Origin: Stramenopiles sp. TOSAG23-2
Taxonomy: Eukaryota; Sar
NCBI GenBank assembly: GCA_900128395.1
Contig: LT649258.1
Span: 4,166 to 56,309, forward strand
Direction of reading: 5' to 3'
Length of the DNA stretch: 52,144 nucleotides
Position 1 is the stretch's first letter. The number at the start of each line of letters is the position of its first letter. Positions 9,652 through 18,618 of the stretch are shown here, one piece after another. A model generated the notes under the pieces. That model was not told the DNA's origin. It searched no databases and worked only from the letters and a program-made list of their open reading frames with translations. The position numbers were made by a program, and so were the translations under genes.

Positions 9652-10852
9652 GTATTACGGATAAAGTTCAATTTGGTTGGCCCTTTTTTTTTTACAAAAA
9701 CTGAAAGATCCAAACACACTTCTTCAAAACGAAAAAATAGAATAAAAACACGAATAATCGATTTAACTCCCCCAAAATTTAATAAACATCTTTAAACAAG
9801 TTGTTTACAACATATTTATTACATTTGAGAGAGTTAAATACTATTTTAAAAGTGTTATATCGTTTTCTTTTTTTTCCACGTATCGCCATAGTAGCAATTT
9901 TCCGAAATTATATCCAAATTAGGGTCACATGTAGTTACAGTCAAAATGTCATTTTGTTCATTACGTTCTTCAACGATGGTGATACCACAAAACACTTTCT
10001 GTATTAATTATTTGTCCGTGGATGTATTTGTGTGTACTAAATAATATGATATCTATTTATGATATATATTGAATAAATACAAACTATTTAAATATAATAT
10101 TTTTGAAAATTAAAAAAAACTAAAATTTGAAATATTTTTGTATTTATTTACAGTTACATATTTTACACAACAACTTTTCCCATTTCCTCCCACAATTGAT
10201 TGAAGTGAAACTGCTATTCCAAAATCATCTCTTAGATGCATGTCTCTATTTGTCATACATAAGCTACCAATAAAATAAATTATTTCATAAATCGTGACAT
10301 TTTCAAAGTGTTTCTCCGCACTAGGTAAACCTTGAAGCCTTCCATTGATTGAACAATAACGTCTACCACTACTGGTTATAGAACAAAATTCACCAGCAAT
10401 CATTGTCCATACATTATCTGGTATTGCATCATCTTGATAGACCGATCTCACCAAACCATATCTATCTATAATTCTCATTCTATAATATGGTCGTATTGTT
10501 TGTGTACTGACTCTTCTTACTGGAGAATTAATGCAATGCAATTTTTGTTTCATCTGCAGAACGATAAAGTGCCATATACCCCTAATTTGGATATAATTTC
10601 GGAAAATTGCTACTATGGCGATACGTGGAAAAAAAAGAAAACGATATAACACTTTTAAAATAGTATTTAACTCTCTCAAATGCAATAAATATGTTGTAAA
10701 CAACTTGTTTAAAGATGTTTATTAAATTTTGGGGGAGTTAAATCGATTATTCGTGTTTTTATTCTATTTTTTCGTTTTGAAGAAGTGTGTTTGGATCTTT
10801 CAGTTTTTGTAAAAAAAAAAGGGCCAACCAAATTGAACTTTATCCGTAATAC
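9652..10852. mobile_element. Foldback-like element with 273-bp terminal inverted repeats
   Basis: Left arm 9652-9924 and right arm 10580-10852 are reverse complements with a single mismatch noticed (atttattaca against atttattgca). The ends read GTATTACGG... and ...CCGTAATAC. The middle (9925-10579) is unique. Outside the arms a weaker mirrored similarity (gaaaa ... ttattatt) continues for some tens of bases on each side. I could not find a target-site duplication. The structure fits a foldback transposon or a long-TIR DNA transposon derivative; a palindromic duplication or an assembly artefact is the alternative. Confidence 0.8.
10110..10703 (-). CDS. Unrecognised ORF inside the inverted-repeat element
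   Basis: Up to 197 codons from a TTG at 10703; the first 41 residues come from the inverted arm (and are therefore also encoded, mirrored, at 9801), while the rest is unique to the centre. No family recognised and no transposase-type DDE or HUH motif seen. Cys-containing stretches GEFCSITSSGRRYCS and GNGKSCCVKY are the only notable patterns; internal ATG codons occur within the unique part. It could be a cargo or passenger gene, a degraded enzyme, or chance. Confidence 0.35.
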   Translation of the reverse strand: MFTTYLLHLRELNTILKVLYRFLFFPRIAIVAIFRNYIQIRGIWHFIVLQMKQKLHCINSPVRRVSTQTIRPYYRMRIIDRYGLVRSVYQDDAIPDNVWTMIAGEFCSITSSGRRYCSINGRLQGLPSAEKHFENVTIYEIIYFIGSLCMTNRDMHLRDDFGIAVSLQSIVGGNGKSCCVKYVTVNKYKNISNFSFF

Positions 10853-11103
10853 CATGGTGGTGGGTACAAAAAATAATAAAAAAAAAAAAATGTTTTTTTT
10901 TTTCAAAATAAATATAATAATTCAAAATATAAGAATTAAAAGTAAATAAAAATGTAGGTATATCTTCTATTGTATGCTTTCCTTCGTTTCATTGTACTAC
11001 TAAGCTTCAATTATTAAAAATATATCATTTTAGAAAAAACTATTTTTGATTTGTGTGCCCGTCTCTCTGTGTGTGTATTTATTTATTTTTCTGTTGAAAA
11101 ACT

Positions 11104-13228
11104 ATGCCTAGAAAAGTACGTGCCTTACAACCATTTGTTGCACACGGTTCTGGTGTAAATTGCTTACATGTTGGCCCGAAATCTTCTGGTGTTTTAGTTA
11201 CCGGTGGGGCAGATAGGTTAGTTAATGTATGGCGTGTAGGCAAACCGACTGCTATTATGACACTAGCAGGTCATAATACACCTATAACATCCGTGCGTTT
11301 CAACAATACAGAGGAATCCGTAAATGCCGGTTCACAAGGTGGTACGATTAAAGTATTTGCTTTAAGTTCTGGTGGGAAAACAGTTAGAAATTTATCTGGA
11401 CATCGCTCCGACGTATTATGTCTTGATACGCATCCATACCATCCATATCTATTATCTGGGAGTGCAGATACAAATATAAAAGTTTGGGATATACGTCGTA
11501 AAAATTGCATGGGGACGTATCGTGGCCATAGTGGTAGTATCACGAGCGTTTTATTTAGTCCAGATGGGTCCTTAGCTGCTTCTGGTGGAGAAGATGGTGT
11601 TGTAAAAATATGGGATTTAACAGCTGGGAAATTATTACATCAATTTGCGGAGCATAAAAGAGCCATTACCTCTATAGCTTTTCATCCAACTGAATTTTTA
11701 CTAGCTACTGCAAGCATGGATAAAACTATTAAATTTTTTGATATTGATCACTTCGGCTTAGTATCAACTACTACGACTGGGACTAGCCCTGCAAAATGTA
11801 TTCAATTTCATCCTGATGGGACTTTTTTAATTGCAGCCGTTCAAGATCAAATGAAATTATTTCAATATGAGCCTGTTAAATGTTTAGAGCAAGTAGAGGT
11901 ACCATGGAATAATGTTGCAAATTTTTCCATACAACAAAGTACAAATAGAATTGTTGCTTGCACTATACAAGAAAGTTTTGTTAGTCCATTTGTAGTTAAA
12001 TTATACGATCCCAATAAACAGAATGGAAAGGATCGTGATGAAGGAAATAGCAATAGTAATGATATTAGGAATCAAATCAATAAGGAGATGCAAAACATGA
12101 ATATTAATAATAAAAACAATGATAATAATAATAAAAGGCTCAGCCCGCGACGATCGCCAAAACATACCTCGCCCATTATATCTCGTCCTGGCAGTAAAGT
12201 ATCAAGTCCTGGAGACCGTGGTAAAAATAAAGTATATGAAGGCAAACGCAATAGTTCATCCTCATCGTTTCTTGATCAAGCATCTTCTAATAAGAAGAGA
12301 TTTAGTTCAAAACCACCTCGAGTGCCACCACTTGAAAAGGATGTTAAAATAATGGTAGTGACACCACCAAATAGCAATGAAAAAAAATACAAAAAGAAAT
12401 CACCACCCCCATCTCCTGAAAATTTTAATATAAAAAAGAAAGAAAATAGACGAAAATTTATGTCACCATCTCCCATCACTACTGCTGGGACGTTGGAAAG
12501 TAAAATGGGGGGAAGTACGGCATGATGATAGTAACAATTTACAAAAGTTTAGCAGTAAAGAGCAGGATAAAATAGATAATTTGAAGGATATTGGTGGGAA
12601 GAAAAACGAGGATGATGATGATGAGAAGGAGGAGGATGAATACAACGATGATTCTGATCATGAAGATGGTGTCGATTTACAACGAACAAAACCCAAAGGT
12701 CTTGATTTTAATGCATTTGTGCCTAAAAAAGCAAAAAGCAAAGGGCCAATTAATCATAAAAAGATATTGAAACAAATGATGGATGGCCGTGAAGTTTTTA
12801 TGAATGTTTTGACTGAGAGATTACGTGAAGCACGTGTCTTACAAAATATGTGGCAAGAAGGCGATGTTGAAGGTGTTATAGATAATGTAATTGATATTCA
12901 TGATACGAATCCAAGTGTTGCAATTGACTTCTTTCGTTTTGTTCGGTTGGATACTGAAGGAATTACATTAAGATTATGCACTCGTATTTTACCAGTATTA
13001 GAAAATTTATTAGCGGAACATTGCAAATATGACATAGAACATAAAGCAGTTGTACTGAATTCCGTAAATGTCTTGTTCAAAGGTTTCTCTGGTTTGATAA
13101 AACGGAATCGATATGCAGCTAGTGTCCATGTAGGACCAATGGATGTCAATGGAGAAGAACGCAATAGGAGAAGCGACTTGTGTTATCGTGGTTTCTGTCG
13201 TATATTAGGCAAACATGTTTTTGATTGA
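11104..13228 (+). CDS. KATNB1: Katanin p80 WD40 regulatory subunit B1, one frameshift
   Basis: Regulatory subunit that targets the katanin p60 AAA ATPase to microtubules, centrosomes and axonemes. ATG at 11104. Residues 1 to about 290 hold a seven-blade WD40 propeller: FVAHGSGVNCL, VLVTGGADRLVNVW, LAGHNTPITSVRF, LSGSADTNIKVWD, YRGHSGSITSVLFSPDG, VKIWDL. A low-complexity Asn/Ser/Pro linker follows. The C-terminal con80 domain, which binds p60, lies in a second frame from about 12690 (FNAFVPKK, MDGREVFMNVLTERLREAR, end RILGKHVFD). The frame changes at six G (12507-12512); with five G the two frames join seamlessly into about 707 residues. Both domains are conserved end to end, so this is more likely a sequencing or assembly error than a dead gene. 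Confidence 0.94.
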
Positions 13229-13425
13229 GAGTAGGTCTAAAATATTTTATAAAAATCCAATCATATGACCACATATGGCTCAAATCGACAAAGATTTCCC
13301 CAGGTGCTGTGTAGGCGTAACTAAAATAAGCTAATTTTACGTAATGATATATACATGCTAAATTTAAGCGCATGGGCTCTTCCTCTTCCATTCTTGGTCA
13401 ATTTCAGAACTTATCTTCTGATAAC

Positions 13426-13596
13426 ATAATCTCCGAACCTAGAAGGATCTAGGAGCTGACCTTCGACCCCGGAAATCGACTTATCTCACTTTATGAGACT
13501 TTCAGGTCCTCCAATGCTTTGTTATAATCTCCGAACCTAGAAGGATCTAGGAGCTGACCTTCGACCCCGGAAATCGACTTATCTCACTTTATGAGA
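13426..13596. repeat. Spaced 73-bp direct repeat
   Basis: Copies at 13426-13498 and 13524-13596 appear identical, separated by 25 unrelated bases. Each contains the small inverted motif cctagaaggatctagg. Confidence 0.9.
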
Positions 13597-13913
13597 TTTG
13601 ACAATTTCCAGATCGAAAAATTGAAAATAAAAATGTTTTTACTTGCCTTGGTGTTGAAAAAAATAAAAAAAAATAAATAATTGCTTCATGTTTGGTCAAT
13701 AACGTGTATCTCTGCAAGTTATTGGCCAATATTAAATCTAAATATATGTGCTAGAAGGTGTATATGTGCCATTGCTTATACAAAAATATGTTGCTATAAT
13801 GGAATAGTCATCGTTTTTATATAGATGTGTATAGTTTAATATATTATAACAAACGAATATTTTTTGATGATGGTCCATTTTAGCATATAAAAGGCATATT
13901 TTTGCGCTTTTTT

Positions 13914-14046
13914 TTAGATGAAATGTTCATAAAGTGAGAGACACGATCGCGTTATCAATATTTAGAGATAATGTAAAAGTTTAGATGAAATGTTCATAAA
14001 GTGAGAGACACGATCGCGTTATCAATATTTAGAGATAATGTAAAGG
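13914..14046. repeat. 67-bp tandem duplication
   Basis: Copies begin with ttagatgaaatgttc at 13914 and 13981; near identical, back to back. Confidence 0.9.
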
Positions 14047-14173
14047 TAGCGACGGAAATGAATAATAGATATAATAATTGATGATCATCCTTGAGATGGT
14101 GGTCAATAAAGTATTTTTAAAAAAGTTATGGGTACATAAAGTATTGCAAAGTTGTGTTGAGAGTGTGAGAGAA

Positions 14174-14475
14174 AAATATTAACTTCAATAGATAAATTAA
14201 TTTCATTAAAATCATGAACGTCTCTCTGTAAATAATTAAGGTATTTATGTCTTACTATCAACACAGCATAGCGATATTTCAGTGGACTTCACACATATCC
14301 ATTTGCACATATATATGAAAATATAAATATTAACTTCAATAGATAAATTAATTTCATTAAAATCATGAACGTCTCTCTGTAAATAATTAAGGTATTTATG
14401 TCTTACTATCAACACAGCATAGCGATATTTCAGTGGACTTCACACATATCCATTTGCACATATATATGAAAATAT
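14174..14475. repeat. 151-bp tandem duplication
   Basis: Copies 14174-14324 and 14325-14475, both starting aaatattaacttcaatag, identical as far as I can read. Confidence 0.93.
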
Positions 14476-14722
14476 ATATATTTCTATGCATTTTCAGCAG
14501 GAACCGGTGGAACTTACATACACATACAATGGCAAAATTTCAAATTTGAAGTTATTTAATAAAATTTTACACGCACGTCATAGATATTTTTTCCCACCTG
14601 ATTGCAAAATTTTATTAGAAGTTCTTAAAAATTGGCTGAGATATTGATGTTGGCATGGGGGAAATCTTTGTCGATTTGAGCCATATGATATGTTTTGAAA
14701 AAATACACTGTTTTATAATATT

Positions 14723-15871
14723 TTAGATTTTTAAAAAAAATACGAAACTCGGTAAAACTTCTAAATTTAAAAATAATAAAACACACCGCGCCGCAAACCG
14801 CACACCCGCACATAAATAATCAACTCAATCAACAATATCACACAAACATACCTCTTAAAACTCTTAATTCATTTTGTAATTTTTTAATAATTTCTTGATA
14901 TTTACTAATTTTCATATAATAAAACACACCGCGCCGCAAACCGCACACCCGCACATAAATAATCAACTCAATCAACAATATCACACAAACATACCTCTTA
15001 AAACTCTTAATTCATTTTGTAATTTTTTAATAATTTCTTGATATTTACTAATTTTCATACCATTTTCATGATGTATTTCTTCAACGCGTTTGTTAATAAT
15101 CGTTTCCCATTGCAAATTTAATTCTTTATTTACTTTTTTACTTGCTTCCAATGATTCTTCACTCTTTTGTACACGTCTACGTAATGAACGTTCCATGATG
15201 ACATTGACATCATCATTATCAATTAATTTTTGTAATTTATTATTTTCTGTTTTCACAGATGTTAATTCATCACGTAATGTATCAATTTCTTTATTCAAGC
15301 GACGCTTCAGATCATTATTTGTTTCCACATTGACCATATTTTCTTTTCTTAATTTATTATTTAATTCTTCAATATGCAATTTGTATTGATCTTCTTTCAT
15401 TTTCATTTCATTTATTTCACTTTGTTGTTGAGAGATTAACGTTGTTTTTTTCTCCATATCAATTGCATATGCTTCTAATATTTGTTTTTTTCCCTTTAAT
15501 TCAATTTGTAAATCATCATTTTTTAATTCAATTTGTTTCCTTTGATTGATTAAATCTGTTTGTGTAGCAACATTATGTAATTTCAATTCTTTTAACATAT
15601 CAATACAACGTTTATAATCATGTTTTAAACCATTATATTTATTTAATAGCGATCTAAATTCTGCATGTATAGCAAATTCCAATTTGGTATTGAATGAATT
15701 GTTGTTATCCGTACACATTGTTTTAATATAATGTGTTAAACGATTATAAATTTCAGTAATTTCATTATTATTATTATTATTTTTCTGTTCTGTTGTTGAA
15801 TATTTATCTCGTCGTCGTTGTTGTTGTTCCTTTTCTTGTTGTTGTTGGTTTCTGCTTAACAATGATGCCAT
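14723..15871 (-). CDS. Coiled-coil protein, spliced
   Basis: ATG at 15871. The first exon (15871-14995) encodes about 292 residues: a Gln/Arg-rich start, an Asn run, then near-continuous heptad-type coiled coil rich in Glu, Lys, Leu and Asn (about residues 60-290). The exon ends at aga g|gtatgt, a consensus donor at 14994. A possible acceptor (aaatttag) at 14762-14761 would add a short last exon ending with taa at 14725-14723, about 304 residues in all. The intron as sequenced (234 nt) contains a complete second copy of the exon end because of a 143-bp tandem duplication; without it the intron would be 91 nt, in line with the 80- and 111-nt introns nearby. No family was recognised; a cytoskeletal or basal-body role is possible but unproven. 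The terminal exon is tentative. Confidence 0.7.
14773..15058. repeat. 143-bp tandem duplication over an exon/intron boundary
   Basis: Copies 14773-14915 and 14916-15058 are identical. The unit carries the last coding bases and the splice donor of the coiled-coil gene. Confidence 0.94.
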
Positions 15872-15885
15872 TGATTTAATTCTAC

Positions 15886-16079
15886 GTCTTTATTTTGATT
15901 TCGGTTTTGTTAATTCGTGAAATTGTTCTGTATTTTTACGTTGAAATTCTAATATTGTTTCTTTATCTAATGTTGATAAAAAGTCTTTATTTTGATTTCG
16001 GTTTTGTTAATTCGTGAAATTGTTCTGTATTTTTACGTTGAAATTCTAATATTGTTTCTTTATCTAATGTTGATAAAAA
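15886..16079. repeat. 97-bp tandem duplication at the 3' end of the LYR gene
   Basis: Copies 15886-15982 and 15983-16079. The right-hand copy encodes the real C-terminus of the LYR protein; the left-hand copy repeats it downstream of the stop, next to the coiled-coil gene start. Confidence 0.93.
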
Positions 16080-16316
16080 TTCAAACCCGTCAACTGCTTT
16101 TTCACCTTTTACAAAGACGATATTGGCGTCGTTCCAATCACGTAAATGTCGTAATGAATGAAACGAATCTTGTACGTTAAATACAAATTTATCTTGTAGA
16201 TGTTTTGGTATATGTGGGAAATTACGTGCGATACGATAAGCCCTTCGATATAAATTTAACACTTTTGTTTGATATTCTTTATTAAATATAATTTTCTGTG
16301 TTGTTTTCGATGTCAT
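15987..16316 (-). CDS. LYR-motif (complex 1 LYR family) protein
   Basis: A 109-residue basic protein from ATG at 16316. It carries the L-Y-R tripeptide in VLNLYRRAYRIARNFPHI (about residues 20-37), followed by a helical segment with a Phe in the usual position (NVQDSFHSLRHLRD). LYR proteins are small mitochondrial matrix factors that act in complex I or other respiratory complex assembly, Fe-S transfer or mitoribosome maturation, usually bound to acyl carrier protein. The exact subfamily (LYRM number) cannot be assigned. It lies only 55 bp downstream of the Pkr1-like gene and 115 bp upstream of the coiled-coil gene, all on the same strand, so spacing is very tight. Confidence 0.75.
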   Translation of the reverse strand: MTSKTTQKIIFNKEYQTKVLNLYRRAYRIARNFPHIPKHLQDKFVFNVQDSFHSLRHLRDWNDANIVFVKGEKAVDGFEFLSTLDKETILEFQRKNTEQFHELTKPKSK

Positions 16317-16371
16317 TGATTAAATTACCTATATTTGCCGTTATATACAATATATATATATATATTCAAAT

Positions 16372-16716
16372 TTATTCTTTTTTCTTTTCTTTTTCTTCTT
16401 CTGTTTCTTCCAAACCAACTTCAGAAACAATCCAAGTTACTAATCCTAATAAACAAAATGTTAATCCACCTAAGATATACACGTGTTGATTTCCAAGACC
16501 TGTATATATATATATATATATATAAATAATATTATGTTAGTTGATTAATTCATTATTATAGTTATTCGATTTATTCGAAGATAAACAATGTATAATGAAA
16601 ATAAACTTACCTTGTGTATACAATACAATTAATAATATTAACAATCCAACGGTAGCAAATTGAAACAAACGATAGATAAATACAGGTGTCCCTGGTTCAA
16701 ATAATGCTTTTTGCAT
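16372..16716 (-). CDS. Pkr1-like V-ATPase assembly factor, spliced, 77 aa
   Basis: Found by joining two exons. Exon 1 runs 16716-16611 (ATG; MQKALFEPGTPVFIYRLFQF then a hydrophobic helix). A GTAAGT donor at 16610 and a tatacag acceptor at 16501-16500 bound a 111-nt intron containing a TA run. Exon 2, 16499-16372, continues in phase (GLGNQHVYILGGLTFCLLG..WIVSEVGLEE) and ends in a charged tail KEKKKE. The result is a 77-residue protein with two membrane helices, the FEPGT start and the Trp-x-x-x-Glu after helix 2 that characterise the Pkr1 family, which resides in the ER and helps assemble the V0 sector of the vacuolar ATPase. The C-terminal KKKE fits a dilysine ER-retrieval signal. Family recognition is from memory of the pattern, so moderately sure; the gene structure itself is convincing. 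Confidence 0.7.
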
Positions 16717-17498
16717 GGTATATATTTTTCTTTCGCTTTTCGATTTTCTTATTTTCACACATTGAGGATGTTTTTGTGTTTTTTTGTATTTATTTATCAA
16801 TTATTTAAGTGCCAGAGTGAAGGAATGAAAGTGGTACAAGTAGTAGTAAAAAAGCATATATTTATATATTTATGGTTAAAAAATGCAAAATATATATAGA
16901 TTAACACCTGATTTTATACAATATGTGACGCGATTGAACGATTAAATGGCATTCGAATCATTATCTCCTCTCAGCATCTCGTCCCTTCCTTGGCATACAC
17001 AGTACACATACCCACACATCCCTGCATAAATGTATCACCAAATAATACAAATTGTTTTCTTAATATGCTCAACTCAATCATTTCATTTATAAATCCCTCT
17101 CTCTCTCTCTCTGTTAATACCTACGTTAATTTAATACACCAACACATCAATTGAACAACTATGTCTCACATCTTAATTTCATGTGAATTATTTTCTGTTC
17201 GCCACGTCAAATGCATAAAATTACATACAATTTTGATTTTCTTCATCTTTCCTCCTCTTCTCTTTATATTTTTTTAACAAAACACCATCAAAACCTCTTT
17301 TCGATTTATTTTGATGATTATTTCAATATTATCATTATTATATTCATTTGTTTACATTACTAAAAATAAATATACATGTACAAAGTACATATATTATTAT
17401 TATTACTCCTACTACCACTACACGTCACATTTATGCAGCACATTTCTGTCCACAACGCATATAAAAAATAAATTTTGTTACGGATGATGGACAAATCT
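16717..17498. other. Intergenic, no gene seen
   Basis: AT-rich, with a CT dinucleotide run near 17099-17111 and ATT runs near 17325-17345 and 17393-17405. I see no supported gene or RNA. Confidence 0.5.
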
Positions 17499-17678
17499 CG
17501 TACATAAGGGAAAAATTTATGGAATCCCGTCGTACTTTTTTAAAAAATAGATTAAGTATATATATTTGTATACTAAGGTTCAGGGGTTTATTTGGTAGTA
17601 ATATTAGTATACAAATATATATACTTAATATATTTTTAAAAAAGTATGACGGATTTCAGAAATTTTTCCTTATGTACG
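17499..17678. mobile_element. 180-bp MITE-like hairpin, family member A
   Basis: An almost complete hairpin. The inner arms ttaagtatatatatttgtat at 17552 and its mirror ending at 17628 are near perfect; the outer arms (cgtacataagg ... acttttttaaaa and mirror) are imperfect. The loop is about 28 bases. The same inner sequence and architecture recur at 26643-26785, so this is a dispersed family. No target duplication was identified. Confidence 0.75.
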
Positions 17679-17734
17679 AAAGGCACTTTTTTCGTGAAAA
17701 ATTTATGAACGTTCACATGTGCACCCAGACCAGC

Positions 17735-18010
17735 AGATGATTAGTAAATCGGACCGAAAATATTAGGATAGGAATAGCATTATAACAGAGTTGAAGAGTA
17801 GGGTTCAAGCGGACCGTAATTTTATCACAATATGCCGATTATGGATATTATTAACATACAAATATCCGATTTTATTTTGTAAAATGGTATATCGCTTTGT
17901 TTATTTCTTTTAAAAAAATGAAATCACAAAATCCTTTTTTAAAATTCATTTTTTGATAAAATTTGGGTCCGCTTGATTTCGGTCCCATTGGTTCCGATTT
18001 AGAATCATCT
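17735..18010. mobile_element. 276-bp imperfect inverted-repeat element
   Basis: Ends are agatgattagtaaatcggac at 17735 and its mirrored version ending at 18010; a second mirrored block, tcaagcggacc..aattttatca, lies at about 17808-17830 against 17955-17978. Non-coding. It sits just downstream of the hairpin at 17499-17678, suggesting an insertion hotspot. Confidence 0.6.
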
Positions 18011-18083
18011 ACCTAAGTATTGATTATTGATTAGTGCAGTGCACCTTTTTTTTACATGCACACAGCAGGGGCAACATATCGAC

Positions 18084-18261
18084 AATCGACACTGAATTAA
18101 CATCCTCATTGAATTAGAATGCTATTTACAACTTCATTATTCCATTTGTTAATTGCTGATTAATAAATAGTAAATCGACACTGAATTAACATCCTCATTG
18201 AATTAGAATGCTATTTACAACTTCATTATTCCATTTGTTAATTGCTGATTAATAAATAGTA
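18084..18261. repeat. 89-bp tandem duplication
   Basis: Copies 18084-18172 and 18173-18261, both starting aatcgacactgaattaacat; identical by eye. It lies about 360 bp upstream of the ankyrin gene start. Confidence 0.93.
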
Positions 18262-18618
18262 ATAAATACCCGTATTGAGACCTCATAAATGCTGTGAAAA
18301 ATACTAATATTGATATGCAATGTAGGATATGTGGAGCATTGGTTTTTAAGACAAAGATATCCATCTGCTTCGAGATCCAAACGGTTTATCCATACGAACC
18401 AAGAAGAGGTGTAGAGCAACAACTCTAGAAAAAGATATAAGATATTATATATATTTACAAAAGTAAAAGTAAAGTCTGTAAAGTTTCAACAGACTTTAGA
18501 CTTTCTTCTTAGTTATATAGAGTTACATATAGATATATTCTACTGTATAAATATATATAAAATTATTAATTACGTATTACTGCGCATTTCTTTCTGGCTC
18601 AGAAAATTATATATAAAC
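18262..18618. other. Upstream region of ankyrin gene
   Basis: No gene. A run of TA-rich sequence (18528-18560) precedes the ATG at 18619 and is the likely core promoter area; no specific element can be named. Confidence 0.4.

Larger units (their letters stand above)
13229..14722. other. Repeat-rich intergenic region
   Basis: No gene supported. It contains three local direct duplications (listed separately) and a 30-base inverted pair: catatggctcaaatcgacaa and following bases at about 13271-13300, mirrored at about 14656-14687, spanning 1.4 kb. Short frames at 13146-13391 and 14625-14813 on the minus strand are not convincing. Confidence 0.6.

Noticed and set aside
9801..10007. Plus-strand ORF in the left inverted arm
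   Set aside because: It is only the mirrored arm copy of the start of the frame at 10110-10703 and stops soon after the arm ends.
17800..17830. tRNA-like B box (ggttcaagc) and a similar one near 41590
   Set aside because: No matching A box, acceptor stem or anticodon arm can be folded around them.
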